The translations under genes and the position numbers were made by a program. The notes below the pieces were generated by a model. The model was not told where the DNA came from, ran no database searches, and saw nothing but the letters and a program-made list of their open reading frames with translations. From positions 1 to 36,593 of the IMG/VR virus record IMGVR_UViG_3300035701_000134: DNA of 36,593 nucleotides. The stretch is one strand, 5' to 3'. This document shows, piece after piece, positions 1 to 6,168 of this stretch (within the stretch, counting starts at the first letter, position 1; each line of letters begins with the position of its first letter). The DNA is from a virus.

Positions 1-57
1 ATGACAACTGACTCTTCTTCCTCCTTTCTTTGCTATAGGTGGCCGGGGACTGACTAA
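1..57 (+). CDS. 3' end of the zinc-finger-like gene that starts at 36068 (across the circular junction)
   Basis: The first 19 codons, ending in TAA at 55-57, duplicate the last codons of the gene at 36068-36523. The first ATG in the window is an internal methionine of that protein, not a start. On the circle there is only one copy. Confidence 0.85.
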   Translation: MTTDSSSSFLCYRWPGTD

Positions 58-68
58 CCTCGGCCACC
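38..68 (+). other. 8-bp stem-loop spanning a stop codon
   Basis: GGTGGCCG (38-45) pairs perfectly with CGGCCACC (61-68) around a 15-nt loop that holds the TAA stop. There is no T-run after it, so it is probably an RNA structure between two genes of one transcript rather than an intrinsic terminator. Confidence 0.5.
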
Positions 69-101
69 AACTATACCCTAGAAAGGATTGAAAGGAGAAC
101 T

Positions 102-335
102 ATGAATGTACTAGAAATGGAAGCTAACTATGGAGATATTTTAGTAAGGTTTTCTTCTTACTACAAATACAACTTCGCCTTTAAGGGGCAAGGATTCACT
201 GTTTATGCTGGTGGTGACAAGGATGATATTTACCGCTTCTCAGTAGAACCCAACAAGGATTACAAGATACGGGACTTACCTGTTTGTAAGATATACAAAG
301 GTGAACAGATTACTCCAATTTATGAAGAGTTGTAA
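102..335 (+). CDS. Small hypothetical early protein, 77 aa
   Basis: The start ATG is preceded by a good ribosome site (AAAGGAG at 91-97). The product is a small, mostly polar protein with several aromatic residues (FSSYYKYNFAF) and no motif I recognise. It lies in a tightly packed rightward run of small early genes, ten bases before the next start. The next gene has nearly the same leader (GGGAGAACTATG here GGAGAACTATG), so the ribosome-binding cassette appears duplicated. Function unknown. Confidence 0.7.
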   Translation: MNVLEMEANYGDILVRFSSYYKYNFAFKGQGFTVYAGGDKDDIYRFSVEPNKDYKIRDLPVCKIYKGEQITPIYEEL

Positions 336-345
336 AGGGAGAACT

Positions 346-651
346 ATGGAAGAAGAAAGAGTAAAAGAAGAGATAGCAAGATGGCTCTATGAGGGAGACA
401 CCTCTGCAGGATTGTCTGACAATGAATGGGTGCAATGGAAAACCGACCATCTGAGAGGTTATACCTACAAGCTAGAACTTGCCGACCAAATCCTCTCTAT
501 TAAGGGCATCAGAATAGAGAGTGATGACCAGGGCTTGCCTTCGGTTCGAAATGCCGTTAATAAAAGCTATAACGATTATATGTTAGGACAAGAGGATATG
601 CTCAAGGCAGGCTTTGTTAAGTGCCAGGCGAGACCGAGGAATGACAATTAA
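346..651 (+). CDS. Hypothetical early protein, 101 aa
   Basis: The frame is open from 301, but the ATG at 346 is chosen because AAAGGGAG lies just upstream and the earlier ATG would overlap the previous gene without a ribosome site. The product is charged and probably helical, with an acidic N-terminus (MEEERVKEEIARWLYEG) and no recognised domain. It is followed after 22 bases by the radical-SAM-like gene. Function unknown. Confidence 0.7.
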   Translation: MEEERVKEEIARWLYEGDTSAGLSDNEWVQWKTDHLRGYTYKLELADQILSIKGIRIESDDQGLPSVRNAVNKSYNDYMLGQEDMLKAGFVKCQARPRNDN

Positions 652-666
652 CCATCTTTGAGGGGA
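651..666 (+). repeat. Direct repeat A, left copy (16 bp)
   Basis: ACCATCTTTGAGGGGA occurs here, directly before the radical-SAM-like gene, and again at 1444-1459, where it encodes that gene's last codons (PSLRG). The pair flanks the gene. Confidence 0.85.
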
Positions 667-673
667 GGAACTT

Positions 674-1462
674 ATGCCAAAGACGAAAATTGAGTGGTGC
701 GATTATACGATTAACCCTGTCAAAGGGCTTTGCCCAATGGCGTGTTCTTACTGCTATGCTAGGCGGATGTATAAGCGGTTCAATTGGAATCCTGAGATAA
801 GGTACAACCCAAAAGTCATGCTGGAATCCGCTACGCTTCCTGGTGGGTCAAGGGTGTTTGTCGGAAGCACGATGGAACTATTCGGCAAGCACATTAAGGA
901 TGCCTGGCTAAAGGACACTTTCTATATAGCAAAACGCTGTCCTTGGATAACCTTCATCTTCCTCACCAAGCAACCACAGAACCTAATCAAGTTTAGCCCC
1001 TTCCCTGAGAATTGCTGGGTGGGAGTAAGTTGTCCAGACGCTAATGCACTGTACTATGCTATCCCTTGGCTGGATGAGATTAAGGCGAGCAGGAAATTTA
1101 TATCCTTTGAGCCACTTCTAGCATCTATGTGGGGTGATTGTCTCAGTCTTGCGGTCACGATTGTTCAATGGCTCATCATCGGGGCTTGCACTGGCACAAA
1201 GGACGAAGTGGCTAGTCTCTGTTCTCAGTATCCGGGCATTGGTTGGCAGCATCTAAAGGGCAACAAGTTTGTGGCGATGCCAAGAATCGAATGGATACGA
1301 GAGATTGTCGAGGCTGCGGATAGAGCAGGAACCCCGGTGTTTCTGAAGGATAATTTGAAGCCTTTGCTCGTGACGTATAAAGACGGCGGTGAATATGCAC
1401 CATTGTGGGCTAATGGTGGTTATGGAACTCTCAGGCAGGAGCTACCATCTTTGAGGGGATAG
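674..1462 (+). CDS. Phage Gp37/Gp68-family (DUF5131) radical-SAM-like protein, 262 aa
   Basis: The N-terminus has the family signature: an IEWCDYTINP block followed by GLCPMACSYCYARR, giving C20-x3-C24-x2-C27, the three-cysteine pattern that binds a [4Fe-4S] cluster in radical SAM enzymes. Later blocks fit a TIM-barrel-like protein: IFLTKQPQNL, CWVGVSCPD, KFISFEPLL and QWLIIGACTG, with a C-terminal PVFLKDNL. This family (Pfam DUF5131) is widespread in phages and its reaction is unknown. The length is normal. The start has a strong ribosome site (GAGGGGAGG). The gene is bounded by 16-bp direct repeats at 651 and 1444, suggesting acquisition as a cassette. Family assignment is confident; biochemical role is not. 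Confidence 0.88.
   Translation: MPKTKIEWCDYTINPVKGLCPMACSYCYARRMYKRFNWNPEIRYNPKVMLESATLPGGSRVFVGSTMELFGKHIKDAWLKDTFYIAKRCPWITFIFLTKQPQNLIKFSPFPENCWVGVSCPDANALYYAIPWLDEIKASRKFISFEPLLASMWGDCLSLAVTIVQWLIIGACTGTKDEVASLCSQYPGIGWQHLKGNKFVAMPRIEWIREIVEAADRAGTPVFLKDNLKPLLVTYKDGGEYAPLWANGGYGTLRQELPSLRG
1444..1459 (+). repeat. Direct repeat A, right copy (16 bp)
   Basis: Exact second copy of the 651-666 sequence, lying within the last codons of the radical-SAM-like gene. Confidence 0.85.
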
Positions 1463-1497
1463 GATGAAGGCTTATCAGGAGAAGTGAGTAATAATAT

Positions 1498-1800
1498 ATG
1501 AATGATATGAAAATAACGTTCAAAATCCCTAAGCATTTATGGGCTGCCGTTATAGCTCACAACTTGCCAGCATTACAGGCTGCAATACAAAAAGAAGGAG
1601 AGGATTCAATGTGTAAACACGATTGGTTAGAAAAGCCAGATTACAACGAAAAGTGGTGTTGTAGATGTGGTAAGGAAGAGATGCTTATTACCCGTAAGGA
1701 ATTGCTGGCTATGCCAATAGAGAAAAAAAGAGACATATTGGCCAAACAATCAGCCGAGTTTGTAAAGAAACATCCCGACTATTTCAAAGACTTGTTATGA
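1498..1800 (+). CDS. Small zinc-ribbon-like protein, 100 aa (or 63 aa from 1609)
   Basis: The open frame begins at 1498, but the ribosome site there is poor. An in-frame ATG at 1609 has a strong site (AAGGAGAGG) and would give a 63-residue product. The region from 1609 has C-x-H near its start, then WCCRCGKEE, a pattern seen in small phage zinc-binding proteins. The C-terminus is helical and lysine-rich. It sits between cassette-like leaders: ATGAAGGCT plus AGGAGAAG occurs upstream at 1464 and again downstream at 1850. Function unknown. Confidence 0.6.
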   Translation: MNDMKITFKIPKHLWAAVIAHNLPALQAAIQKEGEDSMCKHDWLEKPDYNEKWCCRCGKEEMLITRKELLAMPIEKKRDILAKQSAEFVKKHPDYFKDLL

Positions 1801-1810
1801 AATAGCGGTG

Positions 1811-1841
1811 CTGTTCCCAAGAAGTAATGGAGCTATGACAG
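1811..1841 (+). repeat. Direct repeat B, left copy (31 bp, one mismatch)
   Basis: This matches 2140-2170 at 30 of 31 positions (CCC here, CTC there). The pair flanks the gene at 1872-2138. It contains the motif TGGAGCTATGA, which recurs at 4072 and 4243 just before other small genes, so the repeat includes a translation-initiation element. Confidence 0.85.
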
Positions 1842-1871
1842 AAATGAGTATGAAGGCTAAGGAGAAGGAAT

Positions 1872-2138
1872 ATGGCGAATGATTTAATTATAAATATCTA
1901 TGGGCAAGAGGCTTGGCATACAGACGCTAAAATCGTTGCAAGCAAGGAAGGGTTATTGCTTCTAAGGCAAAGTATTGATAAAGCCTTAAAAGAGGGAGTG
2001 GCAACCATTGGATTAGGTTATCCCCCGCTTTATGCTTCAGATGGCGAGGGGTATTTATTGGGTATCATCACCTTAGATGGTTGGGATGATAAACGCTGGA
2101 GAGCCCACAAGCCCGACTATCGCTGCTTAGAGCATTAA
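1872..2138 (+). CDS. Hypothetical protein, 88 aa
   Basis: The ATG follows AAGGAGAAGG. The product is an alpha/beta-looking small protein (IINIYGQEAWHTDAKIVASKEGLLLLRQSIDKAL, then YPPLYASDGEGYLLGIITLDGW). No family recognised with confidence. A 15-codon upstream mini-frame (MTEMSMKAKEKEYGE, from 1836) overlaps the start and may be a vestigial tail or a coupling leader. The gene is flanked by 31-bp direct repeats. Confidence 0.7.
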   Translation: MANDLIINIYGQEAWHTDAKIVASKEGLLLLRQSIDKALKEGVATIGLGYPPLYASDGEGYLLGIITLDGWDDKRWRAHKPDYRCLEH

Positions 2139-2139
2139 A

Positions 2140-2170
2140 CTGTTCTCAAGAAGTAATGGAGCTATGACAG
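2140..2170 (+). repeat. Direct repeat B, right copy
   Basis: Second copy of the 1811-1841 repeat. It overlaps the left copy of repeat C, so cassette boundaries are nested here. Confidence 0.85.
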
Positions 2171-2178
2171 GAGAGAGG
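2163..2178 (+). repeat. Direct repeat C, left copy (16 bp)
   Basis: TATGACAGGAGAGAGG occurs here as the methyltransferase leader and exactly again at 2942-2957, where it encodes the enzyme's last residues (MTGER). A 7-codon mini-frame (MTGERNE, 2164-2187) ends by ATGA overlap with the methyltransferase start, consistent with a remnant gene tail. Confidence 0.85.
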
Positions 2179-2183
2179 AATGA

Positions 2184-2966
2184 ATGAAACACCTGGACTT
2201 GTTTTCGGGGATCGGCGGTTTTGCTTTAGCCTGTCAGTGGGCAGGGATAGAAACGATAGGCTTTGTGGAGATAGACAAGTATTGCCAGAAGGTTTTAAGA
2301 AGACACTGGCCGAATGTGCCAATAGTGGAGGATATTAGAGATGTCAAAGAAGATACATTCCCAAGACCAGTTGACCTTATTACAGGGGGATTCCCTTGCC
2401 AAGACATTTCTAATGCAAACACAACAACGACCCCTCAAGGATTAGAGGGAGAAAGGTCAGGATTATGGAATGAGTATAAGAGACTGGTTTCTACAATACG
2501 ACCCAAATACATCGTCGTGGAGAACACCTCAGCTTTGCTTTTCAGGGGACTTGCAAGAGTTCTCGGAGACCTTTGTGAGATTGGGTATGATGCGGAGTGG
2601 AAAGTTATATCGGCTCAAGAAGTCGGAGCCCCACATAAGAGAGAAAGGGTGTGGGTCGTGGCCTACCCCAGAGGCCAGCTTGGGGTTAATAGGGTCATAT
2701 TCTCCGAAGACAGCCCAAAGGTTAATGTCTGGGACAAGGATAAGGAAAAGTGGGGCATCAATCGGAACTTCTCTAAAATGGGAACCGAGGTTGTATCCCG
2801 ATTGGATACTGAGTGGGCGGAAGGGAACTGTAATCCCGACCTTTTGCGAATATCTTATGGGATTCCCAACCAACTGGACAGACTTAAATGTTTAGGAAAT
2901 GCAATCGTGCCACAGATAGCTTATGAGATTATCAAGGTGATTATGACAGGAGAGAGGTATGGCTAG
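2184..2966 (+). CDS. C5-cytosine DNA methyltransferase, 260 aa
   Basis: The conserved C5-methyltransferase motifs appear in order: motif I HLDLFSGIGGFALA, motif IV GGFPCQDIS with the catalytic cysteine after the proline, motif VI VVENTSAL, motif VIII GAPHKRERVWVVA, and motifs IX-X DRLKCLGNAIVPQ. It transfers a methyl group from SAM to cytosine C5 in DNA, probably protecting phage DNA from restriction. At 260 residues it is short, because the target-recognition region between motifs VIII and IX is small. No partner restriction gene is present, so it is an orphan. Much of the second half (2470-2895) is also open in another frame that resembles a separate phage family. The gene is bounded by 16-bp direct repeats and its end overlaps the next gene. 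Confidence 0.92.
   Translation: MKHLDLFSGIGGFALACQWAGIETIGFVEIDKYCQKVLRRHWPNVPIVEDIRDVKEDTFPRPVDLITGGFPCQDISNANTTTTPQGLEGERSGLWNEYKRLVSTIRPKYIVVENTSALLFRGLARVLGDLCEIGYDAEWKVISAQEVGAPHKRERVWVVAYPRGQLGVNRVIFSEDSPKVNVWDKDKEKWGINRNFSKMGTEVVSRLDTEWAEGNCNPDLLRISYGIPNQLDRLKCLGNAIVPQIAYEIIKVIMTGERYG
2470..2895 (+). CDS. Overlapping frame within the methyltransferase gene, resembles a phage methyltransferase-associated family, 141 aa
   Basis: This frame is open for 141 codons entirely inside the methyltransferase gene. It starts with an ATG that has AGGA seven bases upstream. Its text contains blocks I know from many phage proteins annotated as methyltransferase-associated: TSSWRTPQLCFSGDL, FSETFVRLGMMRSG, GCGSWPTPEAS and a C-terminal EYLMGFPTNWTDL. 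The methyltransferase frame over the same bases carries canonical motifs VI, VIII and IX-X. Either both frames are translated or this family originates from shadow frames of such genes. The resemblance is from memory, not a search. Confidence 0.4.
   Translation: MSIRDWFLQYDPNTSSWRTPQLCFSGDLQEFSETFVRLGMMRSGKLYRLKKSEPHIREKGCGSWPTPEASLGLIGSYSPKTAQRLMSGTRIRKSGASIGTSLKWEPRLYPDWILSGRKGTVIPTFCEYLMGFPTNWTDLNV
2942..2957 (+). repeat. Direct repeat C, right copy
   Basis: Exact second copy of 2163-2178. It lies at the 3' end of the methyltransferase and also supplies the GGAGAGAGG ribosome site of the next gene. Confidence 0.85.
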
Positions 2967-3669
2967 AGGACGATTTGTAAGTAAGGCGATCAGCCTGGAT
3001 GAGAAGGTAGATGCCCTCTCGGATGATACCGCTAGGTTACTTTTCACCTGGCTGATCCCCCACCTAGACTGCGAGGGCCGAGTGTTCGGGGATGCCCAGA
3101 CAGTCAAGAGTATCGTCTTCCCCCGGCGGAACATTTCCCCCCAAAAAGTCGAGAAATATCTCAAGGAATTCGAAACCCATGAGCTAATTTGTCGTTATTC
3201 TGTCAACGGAAATCAATATTTATGGATGCCAAACTTTGAAAAACATCAGCCAGGGTTGCGAAAAGATAAGGAAGCTCAATCTCAAATCCCCCCGTTTACT
3301 CCAGAGTTAAGACGGAGTGAAGACGGAAATGGTCTAACGCAAGTTAAAGTTAAAGATAAAGTACAAGTTAAAGAAGAAGTTAAAGAAGAAGTTACCCCCC
3401 TTAATCCCCCCACCGGTTCCCTGTTTGATCCATTAACAGAAAAAACACTAAAGGATTACGAAGACACTATCGTTCTGCCGGGAACTCTACTTAGTGCCGA
3501 AATGAAGGCCGAATTACTCCAGGCTTGTCAGACCTTCAGCCCGGCGGTCGTGAGCGAGGCCATTAAAGAAGCAGTCAAGCAGAATCAAAAAACATGGAGA
3601 TACATTCGCGGGATTCTCAATAACTGGCAAAGGGATAACAAGGGTGAGATGGGCACTGAAACGCAGTGA
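2959..3669 (+). CDS. DnaD-like phage replication initiator, 236 aa
   Basis: The N-terminal half looks like the winged-helix module of phage replication proteins: an early DTARLLFTWLIPHLDCEGRV block and YLWMPNFEKHQ around residue 95. The C-terminal part (about 190-230) has the DnaD/DnaB_2 hallmark YIRGILNNW within a helical domain. Between them is a low-complexity linker rich in KV and KEE. Such proteins open the phage origin and recruit the host helicase. The linker DNA contains repeated GTTAAAG, a possible origin as in lambda O. The start overlaps the methyltransferase stop, so translation is coupled. No phage helicase or polymerase was found. Confidence 0.75.
   Translation: MARGRFVSKAISLDEKVDALSDDTARLLFTWLIPHLDCEGRVFGDAQTVKSIVFPRRNISPQKVEKYLKEFETHELICRYSVNGNQYLWMPNFEKHQPGLRKDKEAQSQIPPFTPELRRSEDGNGLTQVKVKDKVQVKEEVKEEVTPLNPPTGSLFDPLTEKTLKDYEDTIVLPGTLLSAEMKAELLQACQTFSPAVVSEAIKEAVKQNQKTWRYIRGILNNWQRDNKGEMGTETQ
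3343..3394 (+). repeat. GTTAAAG direct repeats inside the initiator gene, possible origin
   Basis: GTTAAAG starts at 3343, 3349, 3367 and 3379, with a partial GTTA at 3391, so the spacing is always a multiple of six. The tract is AT-rich and lies in the linker-coding part of the DnaD-like gene. Lambdoid phages place iterons inside their initiator gene. The periodicity could also reflect only the KV/KE coding repeats. Confidence 0.4.
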
Positions 3670-3711
3670 AAGAACAAAGACAAAGACATAATCAACCGAC
3701 TAAGGAGGAAC

Positions 3712-4032
3712 ATGGAGAAGCCACCGATATTAAGTGATGAGATGATAGATAGGCTATGCCGAATTGAAACTAGGGTTGCGCCAGATGTAGTGGTAGAGAC
3801 GTTCATCCCTAATCCACTTGGTCGGGACATAGCCCAAGCCCAACTCGATGCCGATGTAGCTTATTATGAGCCTCTAATCCAGCAGGCAAATGAGGTAGCG
3901 AGGGAGATGATAAAAGATATAGAAAGCTGGAAATATGTACCTGTGGGTACTGAATGGCAAGCTTCTGTAAATAACTTTGTTGATAATCTCGTAGTGGCTC
4001 TGAAGTCCAAATATGGAGGGCAACGGAAATGA
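3712..4032 (+). CDS. Hypothetical protein, 106 aa
   Basis: A strong ribosome site (TAAGGAGGAAC) fixes the start. The product is soluble, acidic and mainly helical (VAYYEPLIQQANEVAREMIKDIESW in the middle, AL-rich C-terminus). No recognised domain. It lies 42 bases after the replication initiator in the same direction and is probably cotranscribed. Function unknown. Confidence 0.7.
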   Translation: MEKPPILSDEMIDRLCRIETRVAPDVVVETFIPNPLGRDIAQAQLDADVAYYEPLIQQANEVAREMIKDIESWKYVPVGTEWQASVNNFVDNLVVALKSKYGGQRK

Positions 4033-4079
4033 GAACATCGGATACGGGTTTGAGTTTAGCAGTTAGATGATATGGAGCT

Positions 4080-4235
4080 ATGAAACCTAAACCACTTTGT
4101 ATTAAACCGCCTTGGGTGGAGTGTCCTAAAACAAAGGCTACCAAGGAGTCGCATTTAATTTGCACCTATAAGAGTTTTTGCCAATATCAATCGCCACAGA
4201 GACCTTACAATCGCAAAGTAAAATGGGATGGTTAG
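4080..4235 (+). CDS. Small Cys-rich protein, 51 aa
   Basis: This short frame starts at the ATG in the recurring TGGAGCTATGA element. It encodes a basic protein with four cysteines in two pairs (LCIKPPWVEC and ICTYKSFC), a plausible zinc site. The next gene starts 18 bases after its stop with a similar leader. Probably a real small early gene, function unknown. Confidence 0.5.
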   Translation: MKPKPLCIKPPWVECPKTKATKESHLICTYKSFCQYQSPQRPYNRKVKWDG

Positions 4236-4252
4236 GAAGTTCTGGAGCTATG

Positions 4253-4417
4253 ATGAAGACTAAACTGAGGGCTCGAAACGACATCATCCGGGACATAGCG
4301 CGGGTGTGTGGGGCTTGTCCGCATGGGCAGGGCAAAGGCCAGGGCTTGGTCTGCACCCGGAAGCGGTCCTGCCCGCGAAAGAAAGTCAAGAAGTGGCTTA
4401 AGGAACTTGATGACTGA
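4253..4417 (+). CDS. Small basic zinc-finger-like protein, 54 aa
   Basis: The start at 4253 is chosen because GGAG lies five bases upstream; the frame also has an ATG at 4250. The product carries four cysteines (CGAC, then LVC and SC) and a strongly basic C-terminus (CPRKKVKKWLKELDD), suggesting a zinc-stabilised nucleic-acid-binding protein. It overlaps the following gene by eight bases. Confidence 0.6.
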   Translation: MKTKLRARNDIIRDIARVCGACPHGQGKGQGLVCTRKRSCPRKKVKKWLKELDD

Positions 4418-4871
4418 AATGGACACGGCAGATATATTAGCTCAAGTTATTCAAAAGCAAGCTAAAGAGCTGGAAATAGAGTATGAAAATAATTATCGGC
4501 AAGATGAGACTTGCGTCAAACTCAATGAGAGAATTCACGACCTGTTACAGAAGCTAAAAGACACTGAGGAGAAACTAAGACTGGCTACTTGCCTCGAAGG
4601 TAATACGGTGCGAATTCAGCAACTAAATGACCTATCACAGCAGTTATCGGACTGGAGGGCTCGGGTACTTGACCTAGAGAAGGACGCGAAGTTCTGGAAA
4701 TCCTGTGCCAGTAGTGCCAATCACCTCAACAAGGAACTGGAAAAGGAAAACAAGAGATTAACTGAACGCTGCAAATTACTTGCAGCCGAACTCAAGCCAT
4801 ATCGCGAGACAAAACTAAGGAATGCCACCACCAAGATACAGATGGAAAGTGCTGGGCGAGCTCGGTGCTAA
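4410..4871 (+). CDS. Coiled-coil protein, 153 aa
   Basis: The frame is open from 4308, but the ATG at 4410 has AAGGA upstream and overlaps the previous stop region in the manner of coupled phage genes. Nearly the whole protein is predicted coiled coil by heptad pattern (NERIHDLLQKLKDTEEKLRL, then LNKELEKENKRLTERCKLLAAEL). Coiled coils of this type are common in phage early proteins and do not identify a function. The stop is followed immediately by the next ATG. Confidence 0.65.
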   Translation: MTEMDTADILAQVIQKQAKELEIEYENNYRQDETCVKLNERIHDLLQKLKDTEEKLRLATCLEGNTVRIQQLNDLSQQLSDWRARVLDLEKDAKFWKSCASSANHLNKELEKENKRLTERCKLLAAELKPYRETKLRNATTKIQMESAGRARC

Positions 4872-5066
4872 ATGACTGACGGCGTAATAGACTGCAGGCT
4901 AACCAAGGCCCAGAAAGCCCTACTGGACTGGGGCTTGAAACACCCCCATAGCAGGATCAAAGAACTCGAATTCGTGGACGGCCAGCCTATGAAGATTGTC
5001 GTAGTCACTGAAGATGGGCTTGGCACAGAGATGGTGCGATTTGATAAAATGGTAAAAGGAGGGTAA
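4872..5066 (+). CDS. Hypothetical protein, 64 aa
   Basis: The ATG directly abuts the stop of the previous gene (TAAATG), so translation is probably by reinitiation, with no good ribosome site of its own. The product has a helical N-terminus (LTKAQKALLDWGLKHPHSRI) and a beta-like C-terminus (MKIVVVTEDG). No family recognised. Confidence 0.6.
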   Translation: MTDGVIDCRLTKAQKALLDWGLKHPHSRIKELEFVDGQPMKIVVVTEDGLGTEMVRFDKMVKGG

Positions 5067-5417
5067 ATGGATGTGAGTTCTGAATATGTGAAGATGTGCG
5101 AGAAGGCGGTGGAGATACAGGCCCTAGCCCCAAAACCAACTATCTTAGGTGGTAACTTTTGGCACTACCCGGAAGGGGCAACAGGAGCGCCTATCGTCTG
5201 GCTACCTCGCCAAGACCAGTTGCAGGCGATGGTGCATCCAAGCGATTGTACCTATGCTATATCATATTGCTTGCTAGATAACTTTATTCATTGGTATCAA
5301 GCACGATGCTACGACGAACTAGCTATGATTTATTCAATGGAGCAACTCTGGCTGGCTTTCGTGTATAAACAGAAATACAACAAGGTCTGGGGTGGTAAGG
5401 AATGGATAACAAGTTAA
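5067..5417 (+). CDS. Hypothetical protein, 116 aa, last gene of the early unit
   Basis: AAAGGAGGG precedes the start, which follows the previous stop directly. The protein is rich in aromatic residues and has a block FWHYPEGATGAPIVWLPRQDQLQAM, followed by a helical part. I know similar early phage proteins but no assigned function. It ends 31 bases before a strong intrinsic terminator, so it closes the transcription unit that begins at 32.26 kb. Confidence 0.7.
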   Translation: MDVSSEYVKMCEKAVEIQALAPKPTILGGNFWHYPEGATGAPIVWLPRQDQLQAMVHPSDCTYAISYCLLDNFIHWYQARCYDELAMIYSMEQLWLAFVYKQKYNKVWGGKEWITS

Positions 5418-5448
5418 GCTAGCTTAGCTGACCAGCATAGGAACTGGA

Positions 5449-5487
5449 GGCGAGTTCAGGGAGAAATCCCGGGCTCGCCTTTTTTTT
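5449..5487 (+). terminator. Strong rho-independent terminator ending the early unit
   Basis: GGCGAGTTC pairs with GGGCTCGCC and the stem continues as GGGA/TCCC around a GAAA loop, about 13 pairs with one bulge. Eight consecutive Ts follow at 5480-5487. Confidence 0.9.
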
Positions 5488-5493
5488 ATTCCG

Positions 5494-5700
5494 ATGGCGA
5501 CGTTTTGGCAGATTCTAAGCACTGAGAACAGGAACAAGCTGGCCGGGTTCTATGAGCAGAGCTTTGGCCAGCCATTCCTGCCACCTGAGAGGCATGAGGA
5601 ACGGGTCCGGCTCCAGGGGAAGCTCGAAAGCCTAAATGAGATAAGTAGGTTGATGCAAGAGCCCCCGAATTATCCCATTGATGCAGAGGGGAGGAAATGA
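5494..5700 (+). CDS. Hypothetical protein, 68 aa
   Basis: The frame opens only six bases after the T-run of the terminator and has no visible ribosome site, so its start is uncertain. It is supported by the ATGA overlap with the following gene and by protein-like composition (FWQILSTENRNKLAGFYEQSFGQPFLPP, then LESLNEISRLMQE). The helical sequence has no recognised domain. It would need read-through or an unseen promoter. It precedes the Cys-rich putative regulator. Confidence 0.5.
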   Translation: MATFWQILSTENRNKLAGFYEQSFGQPFLPPERHEERVRLQGKLESLNEISRLMQEPPNYPIDAEGRK

Positions 5701-6143
5701 CTGGCGACTGCCGGCACTGCAGGGATTGGAGAATGTGCGTAGGCAAAGAAGTCTTTCTATATAGCGAGATACGTTTCTGCACTCATCAGATGATATGGCT
5801 GATTACCAATCTTGGGATGCTAGAACAAGGGGACTGGCCAGACCAGGCTGATGATAGTTCCCCTAGTCGAATCAGTGCCGAAGCTAGTTTTACTAAGGCA
5901 GTGGAAATGGCTGCGGAAACCAAGACTCGCCTGGATTCACTTCCGAAATATGCCCGGGACCATTTACGCGACTTGATTGACGCAGGCATAGAGATAGACA
6001 ACATGAGTTACACGCCACGCATGGCACTCTATTACATCTCAGGCCAGAGAAAGGACATGAATTTCACCAAATGGTGCTGGCAGCGACGGCATCGCAAAAG
6101 TGAGGATAAAACATCTTCACAAATAGCAAAGATGTCACCTTGA
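5697..6143 (+). CDS. Cys-rich protein, possible late regulator, 148 aa
   Basis: The N-terminus has CRHCRDWRMC and, further on, RFCTHQ, giving four cysteines that could bind zinc. The rest is helical. It starts by ATGA overlap with the previous gene; GGGAGG just upstream is a good ribosome site. It lies immediately upstream of a possible promoter followed by two terminators. That is where lambdoid Q antiterminators and RinA/ArpU-type late activators are found, so a late-control role is a reasonable inference from position only. I see no sequence match to Q or RinA. Confidence 0.6.
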   Translation: MTGDCRHCRDWRMCVGKEVFLYSEIRFCTHQMIWLITNLGMLEQGDWPDQADDSSPSRISAEASFTKAVEMAAETKTRLDSLPKYARDHLRDLIDAGIEIDNMSYTPRMALYYISGQRKDMNFTKWCWQRRHRKSEDKTSSQIAKMSP

Positions 6144-6168
6144 CAAAGCATTTCAGACGTGCTAACCT
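6140..6168 (+). promoter_or_regulatory. Possible late promoter
   Basis: TTGACA (6140-6145), overlapping the stop codon of the upstream gene, is followed after 17 bases by TAACCT (6163-6168). The -35 is perfect and the -10 weak (three of six). A weak -10 fits a promoter needing an activator. Two terminators lie within 125 bases downstream. Confidence 0.4.

Larger units (their letters stand above)
1..127. repeat. Left copy of 127-bp exact terminal repeat
   Basis: Bases 1-127 are identical to 36467-36593. The repeat covers the 3' end of one gene, a short intergenic hairpin and the first codons of the next. A 127-base overlap equals a common maximum k-mer length of de Bruijn assemblers, so it is best read as a circular-contig overlap rather than a biological direct terminal repeat. 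Confidence 0.95.
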
